A stretch of 64,000 nucleotides of DNA from Nematostella vectensis (taxonomy: Eukaryota > Cnidaria > Anthozoa > Actiniaria > Edwardsiidae): the NCBI RefSeq assembly GCF_932526225.1, contig NC_064046.1, positions 6,931,219 to 6,995,218 of the forward strand, written 5' to 3'. The translations under genes were made by a program, and so were the position numbers. Under the pieces are notes generated by a model that did no database searches, was not told the origin of the DNA, and worked only from the letters and a program-made list of their open reading frames with translations. Shown in pieces: positions 23,384-33,997 of this stretch. Position 1 is the first letter of the stretch, and each line of letters starts with the position of its first letter.

Positions 23384-23395
23384 GCTCCGCTTTTA

Positions 23396-25195
23396 GGCAA
23401 TGCCGAAATCTATATTAATCTGTTTAATTTCACACTCACCCCTAAGCTATTTTACGTGGCATCTATCTATAAATTCCAGTAGAGTGGTTTTCATTTACCC
23501 GTGAAACAAAGAGTAATAGTCAAAGTGTAATAGTCATGAAAACACAAAAGAGAAGAATAGAATTCGTTCGCAATAAAATGTAATACGCTAAAGTGTAGTT
23601 CATGGGTTAATGATAAATCACTCGGGTCATTGAAGCCATCTTGTTTTGTACACTGGTCGAGCGAGAGCTGGGCAGGAGAAGCGGAGTCTCTAGATAAACA
23701 TGGAGTTTCTTACGCCTGCTAATACATTCGTCCATGTGTATTGCAGCAATGTTAGTTAATTTTGACCATTCATATCAGGCTCAAATCTTAAAGATTTCGC
23801 ATATTAATGCAGGATTGATAATGTTCTGTGTGTACACTGTTTTGTTTATAATAACGTCTAATTTTCAGTTGAGGCTGGGCAGTTCTTATTTTTGGACCAT
23901 TTCAAGGCAGAAGATGTTCTTAAGGGTGTTCTTAAATTCGGTGTATAGATATAGAAAAATATAATTCCCCAGTGGATTATTAGAAGACAATCACAGAAAT
24001 GATAAATAGCAATACACACAATTGATGAATAGCAATACTGTCCAGTGTTGTTATTATGAACACAACTTAATTATGCATTTTACCACACAAGCAAAACAAT
24101 ATTTCGCTGCTGAGCCTCGGCTTGTTCTTTAAAATTGTGAAATCTCATGCTAAAAGTTCTTATAAAAGTTTTCTTAGGCTAAGTTCAAACATCGTATTAT
24201 CCATGAGCCGTACTCAATCAAGAGACCATGATGTAAGAGAACTAATCCCCCGTATTAGGGTATGTTCCAATGATGACGTCAGTAAAAACTATTTTTAGAA
24301 CAAGCAGTTATTTTTAGAAACGTCTCTGATTGGTTAACGCTCACGTTTCCTAGCAACATGAGTCTTACGCGTGATCACATCTTGAGCAATGTGATCCGGC
24401 AAAGGATGTTTCGGAAATCTTTTTGACCGAAAATACCTTCCTTTTTTACGAACGCTGTAAAAATGATCTTCCATAGAGTACGCTGGAGCCAATCAACCGT
24501 TTCTGGTACATTGAAATGCATAAAGTGCGTGATTTTAGGCTCTGGGATCAACTTACTTCCTAAAAGTTTTCACTGCTTATTCGCAAATTATAACACAACA
24601 ATCAATCATAAATCTGTGTTTACAAAACATAATTCTCTTCCAATTCCCTTTTAATAAAAAAGATACATCCAGAACTTAATACCATTATATTCACACCGAT
24701 ATTACAAATAAAAGATTTCAAGTCTTTATAATGAAGTAAATCTTATTCCAGTGACAAGGGTTTCTTGAGTGACATGATTTCTGAACATTTGAGTTAATCT
24801 AAAAATGTTATAAATCAAAGAAAAATAAGAAGAAGGCCTTCTTGTATAAAAATACATGACATAGACTCTGAGAATGCCTAGGTATTCTATCTCACCGGAT
24901 TGCAGAGAAAAAAAAAACTTTTTAGGATTTCGCACGATGCATCTTGAATGAACTCCAAATTCACCGTCTCCCCGACGTCTTTCCGTTCAATTATTTATAA
25001 AACATTAATATAACTGAACATTAGATAACTTAACAGATAACAGGACACCACCCCATGAGTAGCATTGTGATCATGAGCCTTGAAGAGCAGCTAAAAGGAT
25101 AAAAACAGGTAGCGAACGAAGTATAAGAAGTGCAGAGGTAAAAAATTTGGTGTGAAATTATAGTAGCTCGTGGTGCCCATAACCAAATATGGCGC
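23396..25195. other. Unassigned spacer
   Basis: AT-rich sequence with short ORFs only. I see no supported gene or element terminus. Confidence 0.4.
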
Positions 25196-25303
25196 GACGA
25201 ACCATGTATGGATGCTATGATTGACAAGCTCGCGCAATCTAAAAATAGCTTTGGTGGACGTCATCATGGGCCACGGGTTTCTCTTATATCATGGTCTCTT
25301 GAC

Positions 25304-25350
25304 TCAATGCAAATGAATCAAGTCGATTGTTTCATCTTCATTTGCATTGA
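25304..25350. repeat. Hairpin in the left subterminal region
   Basis: TCAATGCAAATGAA (25304-25317) is followed 19 bases later by its perfect complement (25337-25350), giving a 14-bp stem. ATGCAAAT is also the octamer (POU factor) consensus. Confidence 0.8.
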
Positions 25351-25670
25351 ATACGGCTGCTCATGGCCAATAGGGCTTCACGCCACATACGTCACAATTC
25401 CCCCTGCAAAGCATCGCGGGATCGGAATGCGGACAAACATCGCCTTGGCTGCCAAAAAATGAATGTTATTAATAGGTGTTTCTGTCGTTTCTTTCCTGCT
25501 TTGATTATTGATTCGGCTATATTATTCGGGAACTGTTTCTGTTAAAACATCGTTCTGAACATTGTACATATATTTATAGAACTGTTGGTTAATATTACCT
25601 ACAGTAATCGGCGATTGTTTGCGCAAACCTGGACTGCTGCTTTTTAGGCCATCGATATTTTTAGGCCGTC

Positions 25671-27527
25671 ATGTCAAGTTTGGGCAACCAAATTATTTTG
25701 ACCGAAGAGGATGTACCTGGTGCCAAACTTTTAAAACCAGCAGTGGACTGTAGCGTTATTGAATTGAAGCGATGGCTTGAGTGTCACGGAGAGAAAAGAA
25801 CTGGCAAGAAAAGAGATCTGATTCAGAGGGTAGAAGGTTGTTTATCGATACAGAAAAAAGTGGATCTGAAAGTTGATGGTGGAAAATGGTATGCAATGAA
25901 AGCTTCGAAACTGAATTTGAACACTCAAGGAGCATTGCAAGATGAATCAAGTCAAGCTCTATGCACTGACTGGAAGATGTTTCCTTCCCAGGATATTCCT
26001 GCCATGTATAACTATGGGCATCTGTATCACTATCTCGTGGAATCTCTTCAGAATGAATTCCTTGACCTTGCTGATGAGGACAAGAGTGATAGTGAAGGAT
26101 CAGGAACAGAGAGCAGTGGCACTGCGACTGCCAAGCCATTAAAAAAGGGCAGAAATTTATTAAAGAGCGGTTTTGTGGAGAATATTCAAGACAATGGAAA
26201 TTCAAAGGATTACTTTGCCAGAGCCCATGTCCACCACTCAATGAGGAAAGAGTACCCTCTGTCTGTGCAAGTCAAGATTAGCAAAGGGAGTGGGTTTGTT
26301 CAACATGCAAGCTGCAATTGCATTGCCAGATCTTTGGGAAGATGTGCTCATGTTGATGCTCTCTTATTATTCATCAATGATTACTCTTCGGAGCATGGCC
26401 ATATGGTGCAAGTTCCAAAGACATCTGAGCCTTGCTCATGGAATAGAGGAAAAAAGCGCCAGAAGAACCCCAAGCCTTTACATGAAGCAGAATACAAGCC
26501 AAGTGAAGTACCAAAGAAAACAAAACTTTATAATTGGGACCCTAGGCCAGCAAAGTACCATGGTAAGGTTGACGAGGTACTACAAAATACGTTTGTGACC
26601 AACTTGCAAAGTTATAGTGCAGGTGTGGGAGAAATCTCAATGTGGGAAACAGTTCTTGCCATCAAATATAGTGATTTTGATCTTGAAGATGCTGACCTCA
26701 GTATCTTGAGATTACTTGTGCGAAAGTTTAAAGAAAATTTGCAGGAGCAAAGTGATAAGCTTTGTGGGGAGCATGAATCATCTTGCCAAGTTCCTGGTAC
26801 GGAGGATCAGAGCAAATCTGAAACATGGTTTGCAGAGCGCTGGCCAAGAGTAACTGCCTCAAAATGCCATTACCTTGTTTCCTTGTGGAATGCAGTCTTG
26901 GCATTCAAGGTGGAAGCAAAACAACGCTGCTTCAAATTCCTATATGAACGATTGTGGTTTAAGCAAAACATCTGTACTGCAGACATGAAGTATGGGATTG
27001 ATGCTGAACCAGCAGCTCGAGATGCATATGTTAAAGCTACGGATAACACAGTAACAGAAACTGGGTTATGGATTAACAAAATGTATCCTCATCTTGGTGC
27101 AAGCCCAGACGGACTTGTTGTAGATAAAGAGTCTGGTACTGCAGGAATTTTGGAAATTAAATGTCTAAAACTATTGAAAACAAGGACAGTTGAGGAAGTA
27201 ATTTCTGGTTGGAAAGACTGCACAATTCCAAAGGAAACCCTTCAGCGTCAGTGCTTCAAACTTGAAAGTGATGGATTAATCCATTTAAAGCGAAGCCATG
27301 GGTATTATTTCCAGATTCAGTTGCAGCTTCTGGTAACTGGAGGTCATTTTTGTGATTTTGTTCTTTTCCCTCAAAAAGGACCTCCATCAATTGAGAGATT
27401 CTATCCAGAAAGTGGCATCCAGATGCAAATCATCAAAGCAACTTCAGAGTTCTGGGAAAAAGTCTTGGTACCTGAATATTTTCTAATGAAGGTGCCACGT
27501 GGACTACTTCCAGTTATTTTAGATTGA
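25671..27527 (+). CDS. SAP-SWIM-YqaJ exonuclease-like protein of a DNA transposon
   Basis: The frame is single-exon, 618 residues, with no internal stop. A SAP DNA-binding motif lies at about residues 27-58 (IELKRWLECHG). A SWIM zinc finger at about 212-232 has CNCIARSLGRCAH. The YqaJ/lambda-exonuclease-type nuclease covers about 385-560: RVTAS, YGIDAEPAARDAYV, the catalytic GASPDGL and ILEIKC (PD-(D/E)xK aspartate, glutamate and lysine), and FQIQLQLL. YqaJ proteins degrade or resect DNA ends for strand-annealing recombination, so processing of transposition intermediates is inferred. The stop lies about 260 bp from the 3' end of the convergent transposase gene. The nuclear location is inferred. 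Confidence 0.85.
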   Translation: MSSLGNQIILTEEDVPGAKLLKPAVDCSVIELKRWLECHGEKRTGKKRDLIQRVEGCLSIQKKVDLKVDGGKWYAMKASKLNLNTQGALQDESSQALCTDWKMFPSQDIPAMYNYGHLYHYLVESLQNEFLDLADEDKSDSEGSGTESSGTATAKPLKKGRNLLKSGFVENIQDNGNSKDYFARAHVHHSMRKEYPLSVQVKISKGSGFVQHASCNCIARSLGRCAHVDALLLFINDYSSEHGHMVQVPKTSEPCSWNRGKKRQKNPKPLHEAEYKPSEVPKKTKLYNWDPRPAKYHGKVDEVLQNTFVTNLQSYSAGVGEISMWETVLAIKYSDFDLEDADLSILRLLVRKFKENLQEQSDKLCGEHESSCQVPGTEDQSKSETWFAERWPRVTASKCHYLVSLWNAVLAFKVEAKQRCFKFLYERLWFKQNICTADMKYGIDAEPAARDAYVKATDNTVTETGLWINKMYPHLGASPDGLVVDKESGTAGILEIKCLKLLKTRTVEEVISGWKDCTIPKETLQRQCFKLESDGLIHLKRSHGYYFQIQLQLLVTGGHFCDFVLFPQKGPPSIERFYPESGIQMQIIKATSEFWEKVLVPEYFLMKVPRGLLPVILD

Positions 27528-27785
27528 AACTGCTTGTATTATCTATATATTTTTGATACTTTGATGCCTAATACTGATTGCAGGTTTACACCAAAACTTT
27601 TATGTGCTTGTTTTTTGATAATTATATACTATTTTATTCACATCTATAGAGTTGCTGATGAGAATGTATATATCTATATAGATCTATATTTGATATGTAT
27701 CATTATAATAACCTTTTTAGGTTTATAACAAATATTTATTTTCAAAAAAAAAATCCATATAAACTTTCCCAGGTTCTCTAATTGC

Positions 27786-29408
27786 TTATTTACAGAGACA
27801 TGGTTGAAAATTAACAAGACAACATGAAACATATACAAGCTGTGATGCAATGGAACTAAGGTTCAATGGGATTATGTTTCCTATTAGTCTAAACTTCTTG
27901 AGTCTTTCGTTGAATCTCTCCACATGGATTCTGGCCTTGGCAATCCTTTTTGTTGCAAGTTCTTCTTCTTTTGTAAGGCAATCCCTTTTGCCAAGAAATG
28001 GTGGTATATGTATTGTTGCTTGCTTGTTGAACAATAAATCTTGCACAGTAAATCTTTTATCAACCAGTATTGCATCACCTGGATTAATATGCTTCAGAAT
28101 TCCACTTTCCCGAAAAATGGACACATCATCAATGCTCCCCTCAAACAAATCAGACACGAAGCAAGCAGAGCCATTGGGGGTCACAGCAATTAAACATTTC
28201 ATAGTGTTGTGATGCTTATATGAGGAAAACATGTTTCCCTGTTGTGCATAATTGCTTGGTGTTTGGCAGAAGAATTCCGTACAGTCTACAGAGCATCTCA
28301 CATTCTTAAATTTTTGGAAAACTTTTGGCAAAAAAGTCCTCAGAGCTTGTCTGCTAGGAAACATTAAATGTTCAAACTCTTTGAAGTGGCAAAACATGAA
28401 CTGGATCCATGTTACAAAAATTTTTCTCACCACAGTATTACTTATACTGTACATATGAGCAATTGTTGCAATGTTGAATCCTCTACGCAGTCTCAATAAT
28501 GTGAGAAAAAGCTGTTCCTTTACAGATATACCCTGTGGCTCTCCTCTTGCAAGGCTCCCTTTTTCAATATTTTCAGGACCATCCCAGTAAGACAGTTCAT
28601 ATTTCGCTGGTCCTAAGAACTCAAATAGAGCCTCAAATTGTTCAGTGTGAAGCCCTGTAAAATATTTGCACTTTTTGTCATCTGCTATTATGATTTCAGA
28701 AGACATTAAATTGACCTCTTTCTGCTCTGAAGGGAATAAACCTATGCCTTCTTGAATAAGTCGATTTCTGTAGATCATGGTCTCTACTTTTGCTCCTAGT
28801 GTGTACTTACAGTACACAGTCTGGGTTTCTTTGTCTGTACGCCCCTGGTCTTGAGATTCAAGAGAGGCTCTGCTAGGCCCAGGGAGTCCCGATTCAAATA
28901 AAACGCTGGTATCTTCCGATTGCTCTTCAGGATCACCAGGTACTGAAAAACACGAAGACTCTTGCTGGTGTTTTTTCGAGGCACCAGTTTCTTCGATTGG
29001 ATTTTCCCTGCGCTTCCTGGACCTTGATCTCGTCTTTGCCCGTGTTGCCCGTTGATTTTGTTCCTTCTCAGTCAGCGTTGCAAGGACCGGGTAAGGATGG
29101 TCTTCCGTTGGGCCTTTGCCTTCCATAAAATGTAAGGTGCATATGTACGTGTCCTTCTTTATATCTGATATTTTCGAAAAATCTTTCCTCCCACATGCAT
29201 GAAGCCACCTTTTTGCCTTCTCGGTTTTGAGGATTTGTTGCCCTTTCTCCCACTCTGTCATTCCATCCTTGACATTTCCAGGCTTTGGAAATCGAATAAA
29301 GTTAGTTCCTTCTGGTAACTTTTCTGGATAACGGGAATCTGACTTGCATACACCCCATGCACAGTGTTTTGATGCACCTTTACTTCTAGTATTCTCAGCG
29401 TTGTACAT
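27786..29408 (-). CDS. THAP-domain DDE transposase (DDE_Tnp_4 type)
   Basis: The frame is 540 residues, single-exon and intact. An N-terminal THAP C2CH finger spans about residues 14-100 (HCAWGVCKS, then CTLHF). A basic, serine-rich linker follows. A helix-turn-helix (LTLLRLRRGFNIATIAHMYS) precedes the IS5/Harbinger-like catalytic domain. The candidate triad is D375 in SVDCTEFF, D450 in AILVDKRF and E497 in ARIHVERFNERLKKFR. All three are present. The THAP finger would bind the element ends. The gene shares its element with the YqaJ gene. A PIF/Harbinger label is an alternative, but the YqaJ partner favours ISL2EU. Confidence 0.87.
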   Translation of the reverse strand: MYNAENTRSKGASKHCAWGVCKSDSRYPEKLPEGTNFIRFPKPGNVKDGMTEWEKGQQILKTEKAKRWLHACGRKDFSKISDIKKDTYICTLHFMEGKGPTEDHPYPVLATLTEKEQNQRATRAKTRSRSRKRRENPIEETGASKKHQQESSCFSVPGDPEEQSEDTSVLFESGLPGPSRASLESQDQGRTDKETQTVYCKYTLGAKVETMIYRNRLIQEGIGLFPSEQKEVNLMSSEIIIADDKKCKYFTGLHTEQFEALFEFLGPAKYELSYWDGPENIEKGSLARGEPQGISVKEQLFLTLLRLRRGFNIATIAHMYSISNTVVRKIFVTWIQFMFCHFKEFEHLMFPSRQALRTFLPKVFQKFKNVRCSVDCTEFFCQTPSNYAQQGNMFSSYKHHNTMKCLIAVTPNGSACFVSDLFEGSIDDVSIFRESGILKHINPGDAILVDKRFTVQDLLFNKQATIHIPPFLGKRDCLTKEEELATKRIAKARIHVERFNERLKKFRLIGNIIPLNLSSIASQLVYVSCCLVNFQPCLCK

Positions 29409-29734
29409 TATCTTTATATCTTAGATTTCGATAAAAACAGAGACACAGAGATGCAGTTTCAAGGCCGCCTTCACAGTAGCTTGCGTGATGAGAATAGAAA
29501 TGTTTGTCCGCACTTCGATCCCATACTGCTTTGCGCGCAACACCATCAATCTATTTTTAGATCCGACGAGTAAGCCTATTAAGGCTTGACTATGGGCTTA
29601 TACGTGGATATCTAAGTATTTTTCAAAAATACAAGACTGCGATAGCCTACAACAACCAAATTTGGCATGGTGAATAACGTTTAACGTTTACGTTTAATAG
29701 TATACTTCACAAAGGCATATATGGCCATATCGTA

Positions 29735-29775
29735 AAGGTATAAAAAATAAATAAATAAGTAAATAAGTAGATAAG

Positions 29776-29810
<35 letters not shown>

Positions 29811-29860
29811 ATAGATAAATAAAATAAATAAATAAAATAAAATAAAAAACATAACTATAG
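29735..29860. repeat. (AAAT)n microsatellite
   Basis: Nearly pure AAAT tetranucleotide repeats with a few AAGT and AGAT variants, then AAAAT runs. It is adjacent to the LINE 3' end and probably seeded by its tail. Confidence 0.9.
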
Positions 29861-29886
29861 ACATAACTATAACAGACTGAATAAAT

Positions 29887-31479
29887 AAACTAAATAGATG
29901 CCAGGAAAGTATCGATAGTGGGCTGAGTGATAGTACTAACTGGAAGGCCATTCCACATTCTTATTGCGTGTGGAAAAAAGCTTTCTTTGAAAACGTTAGT
30001 TTTGCAACTGACTAGTGCAAATCTTTGTGGATGGTATTGTCTAGTTATTGTGTACATTTGGGGAGTTGCATAAGGTGGCATGGAAATTTCACTCAGCCCC
30101 TTATTTATTCTGTAAAAAAAGGCCAATCGTGCCTTTTCCCTCCTTTCTTTGAGTTTTGGCCACCCAAGTTCTTCCATTAGCCGTGTCATTGTTCCCGGTT
30201 CCCGATCCCAGCATTACTTGCAAAAGCGTGCTGCTTTCTTCTGCACTGCTTCTATGGCATCAATGAGGTATTCCTGGTGAGGGGACCAGACAGTACTAGC
30301 GTATTCAAGCTGAGGTCGAACAAGTGTCTTGTATCCCTGGGTCTTGACACTTTCTGGACATTTGCGAAGATTTCTTTTGATGAACCCTAATGATCTATTA
30401 GCTTTCCCTGTGATGTTTTGGATGTGTTTGCTCCAGTTCAGGTCTTTGCTTATTTCAACACCAAGATATGGGTGACTGACGACAGAATCAATTAGTTTTC
30501 CACCCATATGATAAGTAGAGATGATGGGATTTTTCTTCTTCGTGACAGTCAGGAGCTTACATTTGTCTATGTTTAGCTCCATCTGCCATTTGTTCGACCA
30601 CTCGTATAGCTTATTGAGATCGTTCTGCAACTGGATGACATCATCTGAAGTCTCAATCGTCAGATATAGAAGGCTATCGTCAGCGAATAACCTCAGCTTA
30701 GAGGAGATCTCGTCGCCCATGTCATTAATATAAATTAGGAACATGAGGGGTCCTAAGACAGTTCCCTGAGGCACTCCAGAGCGAGTCTTGACAGGTGCAG
30801 ATGAAGCTCCATCCAGAGTTACTTGTTGGTATCTTTTGGTTAGCCAAGTGGCTATCCACCCATGGGTATTACCTTCCACTCCGAGGTGGTCCAGTTTTGC
30901 CAGGAGTCTTGTGTGTGGCACCTTGTCAAAGGCTTTAGAAAAGTCTAATATTAACAAGTCAACTTGAGATCTGTTGTCAAGTCCTCTGGCTATATCATCG
31001 ACTGTAATAATGAGTTGAGTTTCACAAGATCTACCTTTCCTAAAGCCATGTTGGAAATCCCTTAGAATGTGATGCCTGTCTAGGTGAGCGTAAATGTGAT
31101 GATAGACTATGTGCTCCATAACTTTGCAGGTAACTGAGGTGAGAGCGATTGGTCTATAATTCGCTGGGTCTTTCTTTGCTCCTTTCTTGTAGATCGGGCA
31201 GATGTTTGCAGTTAGCCAGTCGTCAGGCAGCTCCTGAATAGAATAGGAATAGTTGAATATAATTTCCAGGTATATTGCAACCTCATGGGCACACTCCTGT
31301 AAGACTCTAGATGGTATCATGTCAGGGCCATTGGCCTTTGAAGGGTTGACCTTGGACAACAGTTTTTCAATGCCATTCACACTAAACTGGAGGTTACTCA
31401 TACAGGGCCAACCATAGGAGAAAAACATGATCTGCACAGTCTGTTGCCATGGAAGCAGCAAATGTGCAAATATTTGCAT
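29887..31479 (-). pseudogene. Non-LTR reverse transcriptase
   Basis: The main frame (30214-31479) shows SKANGPDMIPSRVLQE, NYRPIALTSVTCKVME, QHGFRKGRSCETQL, LLILDFSKAFDKVPH, SGVPQGTVLGPLMFLIYIND and the catalytic LRLFADDSLLY. The thumb and a maturase-like YASTVWSPH segment follow. One in-frame stop at about 30213 separates the C-terminal 100 residues (LGWPKLKERREKARL, to 29890), and no other disruption is seen downstream of it. RT acts with an endonuclease that is absent here. The copy is dead by truncation but young by sequence. Confidence 0.85.
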
Positions 31480-31580
31480 ATTAATTAGCTAAAAACTTTA
31501 AAAGAAAATGGGGAAAACTTTTGCAATGTTAATTGGTGTTCTAAGCACACATATTTATTCATAGTCAAAAGCCCCATAAT

Positions 31581-31938
31581 AAATAGCCTTTGCCTCTGGT
31601 CCATCGACCCCGCAGCCATGACAACGGTTACGGTGGTAACATAAAAAAAATTCTATATCTCGCTAAAATTAAATCCGCATTGTCACCAGTTTTCCGGTCG
31701 ATTATGTAACTATCTCCGTTGATTTTTAACGGAAAACGCGAAAAATATTTCAAAATATTGAAAGCAGTGTGTTTATTGGAAGTTTCTTTAAGGATGTAAT
31801 TGATAATTTAGAGCGGATGGCCTATTTAATATCTGGGATTTTAATAGATTCTTTTGTCTTTTAACGGTTGAGGTTTCCTCCGGAAGTAAACTGGTGACAA
31901 TGCGGCTTTAATAGCTGGACCAGGTGCAAAGGCTATTT
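31581..31938. mobile_element. MITE with inverted ends AAATAGCCTTTGC
   Basis: AAATAGCCTTTGC and CTGGTCCA at the left are matched in inverted order at the right (TGGACCAGGTGCAAAGGCTATTT). A second inner pair, CCGCATTGTCACCAG at about 31676 and its complement near 31890, extends the arms. It is about 358 bp long and non-coding. No clear target duplication is visible. Confidence 0.7.
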
Positions 31939-32201
31939 CATGCATGTGTTATGTCTTTAAAAAAATATATGCCATAAGATTTCTAAATTGTTTTGCCAAA
32001 ATGTTCCCCATTTTTACTTGAATGTTTCTAGCAATTCAAATTCAAATTTATGCAATTGGACGCGTTTCCATGGCAACAACAACTGCAACTGTTGTAAGTT
32101 ACCACGATCTACCACTATACCAAGCTTTATTGCTAAACCATGTATACTTCGCGAGATATTCAAGAAAATCACTTTGTTCCGCATATAAGCCCATAGTCAA
32201 G

Positions 32202-33005
32202 CATGACGTCGACTTGTGTGTTATGATAGGTTATGTTAGAATGAATCCGTATTTTGCTAATTGTAGTAAACAAATAGACAAGTTAAGATATTTGCTCTAG
32301 CTGAAAGGGTTGTTCAAGGTTTAAAGTATTCTTGTAGCATTGTTAGTTTTTGTTGATTTAGCTGAATAGGAAGTTGTTCGTTTAATTATAGGAATTAGCG
32401 ACATAATGACATTTATCGGGTCGTACCATGTTTTGGGTACTTATTTGTCTTCAACTTCCCGTTAAGTTGGTAAACTTACAAGTCTTCTGTTTATAGTTTC
32501 CTTTAGATGTCGGACGTTAATTGTCGGTATCTTTAGCACAGCACGTAGGATCGCTTACACTCAAGTAGGAGGTGCTTAGCTCTGCAGTGTTGGCAATCTG
32601 ATTAACTATGCTAATCTAAGTCAGCAAACATCACACCTACGCTACTTGAGCGACCAGTTCTTTCCCCTTCCATTCAATAACTTTCGATTACAAGTTACAT
32701 ATTTGTTCCTCCAAAGTTACCTTATGACCTTTCCTACCTACTCTCTTAGTTTATTGGCAAAGGACATTCGTTTAGTATCCTTAAATTCTTTTCAATGCTT
32801 TCCTTTGTTACCGCTAATTTTGCCGAGAGTTAATGACATCTGATGTAACTGTTTGCATTGTCAAGTACCGTCCAATCACCGCACTATGCACACGTGGTCA
32901 GTGCTTGTCAATCAAACGTACTACTTGTTTTACTACAAATAGGACCGCATTGTAATTCCTCATTACTCTTCATTCCACTGACTCAGAATAAAGGTACGAC
33001 TCCGG
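32202..33005. other. Unassigned spacer
   Basis: There are no genes. A short inverted pair, CTCAAGTAGGAGGTG near 32562 and CACCTACGCTACTTGAG near 32634, is the only structure noticed. Confidence 0.4.
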
Positions 33006-33281
33006 TCAAAAGAAGTCCTCCCGTCTAATCATTACATGTGCATCTGCTTTGTTACTTGCTCGCGCACTTGCTGTTCGGCCACGTACCTTTCCTCGTGTAA
33101 TACCACCACGTGTGCGTATTCCTCGACGCGTTACACGTGGCGTTCCTCGTGTGATACCGCCACGGGTGCGTACTGCCCGTGTTCCCCGCGTGGAAGCGGA
33201 GCTTCCTGCTCGTGTCTCTCCTAATCTTACGATTTCGCGCTGGATTTCATATTGACGTCGTCGTGTAAGAGGCATCGTCAA
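33006..33281 (-). CDS. Arg-rich basic protein, possible virion core protein
   Basis: A 91-residue open frame in which about a quarter of residues are arginine. RTRGGITRG occurs twice, embedded in VTRRG and GRTASARA contexts. The size, charge and position next to the packaging ATPase resemble the small basic core proteins reported for adenoviruses and adintoviruses, which compact DNA in the virion. This is a composition-based inference. A shuffled repeat-rich ORF of chance origin is the alternative. Confidence 0.4.
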   Translation of the reverse strand: MTMPLTRRRQYEIQREIVRLGETRAGSSASTRGTRAVRTRGGITRGTPRVTRRGIRTRGGITRGKVRGRTASARASNKADAHVMIRREDFF

Positions 33282-33960
33282 TTGAATAGCGTGGTGATTT
33301 GTTCACATCTAATTTTACGCTTTTGGGTGTATACGTACACGGGACATTGGTTGGGTAAGATGTGAGAATGAAGGAGGTAGGCGTCAGGGTTTTTTGATGA
33401 AAACCCACCAACAAGTAGCCATGAGATTCTTGCGTGGCTTGCCGGTACGCATCTATCACGTAATTTAACTGTCCTGGAAACGCTTGGTGTGCTAGCATAC
33501 GTACTCCTAGTTGGTTCCTCGGGTCTTTGAACAATACAAAGTAATAACCGTTGATCAAAGCGGTACGTGATTTTCATCCAGGAAAAAAATTATGAGACAA
33601 AAAAGGGTAGTGATATCATGGTGATGAGATTCTTGGGTGAATACTTTCACTACTCGATCGATTTGATACACCAGGTCATCCATGATAAGTAAGCCGGGGT
33701 ATCGTGTTTTCCAAATGAGTCCGTGATAGAGTCGGGTAAACTTTGATGAAATTCTACACTCAGTTGTATCGAGTCAAATAAGGGTTGCCATTCTCCGTAA
33801 CAATAGACGATTTTACGAAATTGTTTGTTGCAACAAGGCATGGGTCCAGGTAGTTTTGCCCGATTGACTAGGTCCCACTACCATGACGGTACATATTTTA
33901 GGGCGTACTAAATGTTGCTGGGTACAGCACACTGACGTCAAGGGCAATTCGAAATACGAC
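33247..33960 (-). pseudogene. Packaging ATPase (A32/FtsK-HerA type)
   Basis: Going down the minus strand: VMVVGPSQSGKTTW (Walker A, about 33845-33890), IVYCYGEWQPLFDSI, a Walker B-like LIMDDLVYQI near 33670, then YYFVLFKDPRNQLGVRMLA, AFPGQLNYVIDAYRQAT and HGYLLVGFHQK. This block order is that of A32-like genome-packaging ATPases of Polintons and related viruses. Several frameshifts or stops lie between about 33570 and 33660. It would have pumped DNA into capsids. Confidence 0.7.
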
Positions 33961-33997
33961 GTTGTCCTTCAACGTAATAGTTGTTGTGACAAGGCTG

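Larger units (their letters stand above)
8998..23395. mobile_element. Repeat element bounded by AGCGGAGCTCC inverted ends, host of nested insertions
   Basis: AGCGGAGCTCC near 9000 is matched in inverted orientation by GGAGCTCCGCT near 23382-23395, with TTTTAGG-like sequence outside both ends. Tandem units near the left (9347-10500) and a single related unit near the right (about 23140-23220) show that both sides belong to one repeat. A Ty3/gypsy fragment (about 10500-23000) separates them. No coding capacity belongs to the outer repeat itself. The superfamily is unknown, and exact termini and duplication are not certain. Confidence 0.5.
25196..29612. mobile_element. Two-gene DNA transposon, THAP-DDE plus YqaJ (ISL2EU-like)
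   Basis: Two uninterrupted convergent genes occupy the interval: a YqaJ nuclease protein (plus) and a THAP/DDE transposase (minus). The combination matches what I recall of the ISL2EU superfamily. Imperfect inverted ends are visible. ATCTAAAAATAG at about 25238-25249 pairs with its complement at about 29551-29562, and outside it CCATGTAT and CAAGC blocks pair with ATACGTGG and GCTTG blocks near 29584-29608. The exact termini and duplication are unresolved. Both ORFs being intact suggests recent activity. Confidence 0.65.
29735..31479 (-). mobile_element. CR1/Jockey-type non-LTR retrotransposon, 5'-truncated
   Basis: Minus-strand RT coding sequence is followed by an ATTT-type simple repeat tail (29735-29860), as expected for a LINE inserted by target-primed reverse transcription. 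The endonuclease half is missing. Coding similarity begins near 31400. The clade (CR1, L2 or Jockey-related) is judged from motif style only. Confidence 0.75.

Noticed and set aside
29694-29951. Minus-strand 85-codon ORF rich in I, L, F and Y
   Set aside because: Translation of the AAAT microsatellite.
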